From Spirometra erinaceieuropaei (lineage: Eukaryota > Platyhelminthes > Cestoda > Diphyllobothriidea > Diphyllobothriidae): 64,000 nt of DNA. The DNA is not shown here. Below are more notes on the stretch, generated by a model, which was given only the letters and a program-made list of their open reading frames with translations, was not told the DNA's origin and did not search any database. Where the stretch lies: the NCBI GenBank assembly GCA_902702965.1, contig CACRXP010000306.1:134840-198839 (forward strand). The letters are read 5' to 3'. The first letter of the stretch is position 1.

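Overview
This is a eukaryotic, intron-dominated and repeat-rich window. The TTAGGG-like telomere-type stretches, the tRNA-derived SINE, and an RTE-like LINE whose reverse transcriptase is followed by C2H2 zinc fingers all suggest a parasitic flatworm. A diphyllobothriidean tapeworm (Spirometra / Dibothriocephalus / Schistocephalus type) fits best. That placement rests on recollection of repeat families, not on a search. There is no bacterial-style gene organisation, operon, CRISPR array or rRNA.

One gene can be read with confidence. It lies on the minus strand and crosses almost the whole window, from beyond the right edge to about 1.13 kb. I reconstruct twelve coding exons (63829-64000, 57244-57411, 56713-57083, 47092-47138, 41215-41627, 34854-35036, 34573-34737, 31464-31907, 29541-29675, 5741-5947, 2693-2839, 1133-1453). 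All have AG acceptors and GT donors, mostly with good consensus, and the reading frame stays open and in phase through every junction. Together they give about 924 codons: a long heptad-rich coiled-coil region in exons 1-9, then an acidic, Ser/Thr/Pro-rich and probably disordered tail in exons 10-12. One is a 47-nt microexon whose two partial codons are exactly what is needed to join its neighbours. I do not recognise the protein family, so it is left unnamed.

The introns (one is about 23.6 kb) are filled with mobile and repetitive DNA. From right to left: an old RTE-like LINE with endonuclease and RT (60.3-63.5 kb); a 1-kb foldback element flanked by TA (59.1-60.1 kb); relatives of it at 54.7-55.6, 48.1-48.8, 44.3-44.8 and 35.2-37.2 kb, the last being one element nested inside another; another copy of the LINE in reverse orientation with its zinc-finger tail (44.9-45.9 kb); a pair of 530-bp inverted repeats bracketing exon 5 (38.6-39.2 and 43.4-43.9 kb); a SINE head-to-head palindrome with a 13-bp target duplication (25.1-25.4 kb); decayed ~120-bp satellite (15-17 and 19-20.5 kb); CR1-like LINE 3' ends (10.2-10.8 and 12.9-13.3 kb); a ~290-bp tandem array (9.0-10.0 kb); and about thirteen copies of one GC-rich interspersed repeat, called R1 here.

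A 100-base N gap lies at 20621-20720, and sequence on the two sides differs in composition. The remaining short open frames look like chance or repeat-derived ORFs. The only unassigned one worth noting is 32829-33251 on the plus strand, 139 codons, inside intron 7. Introns are described by what they contain; where no repeat is named I saw nothing I could identify.
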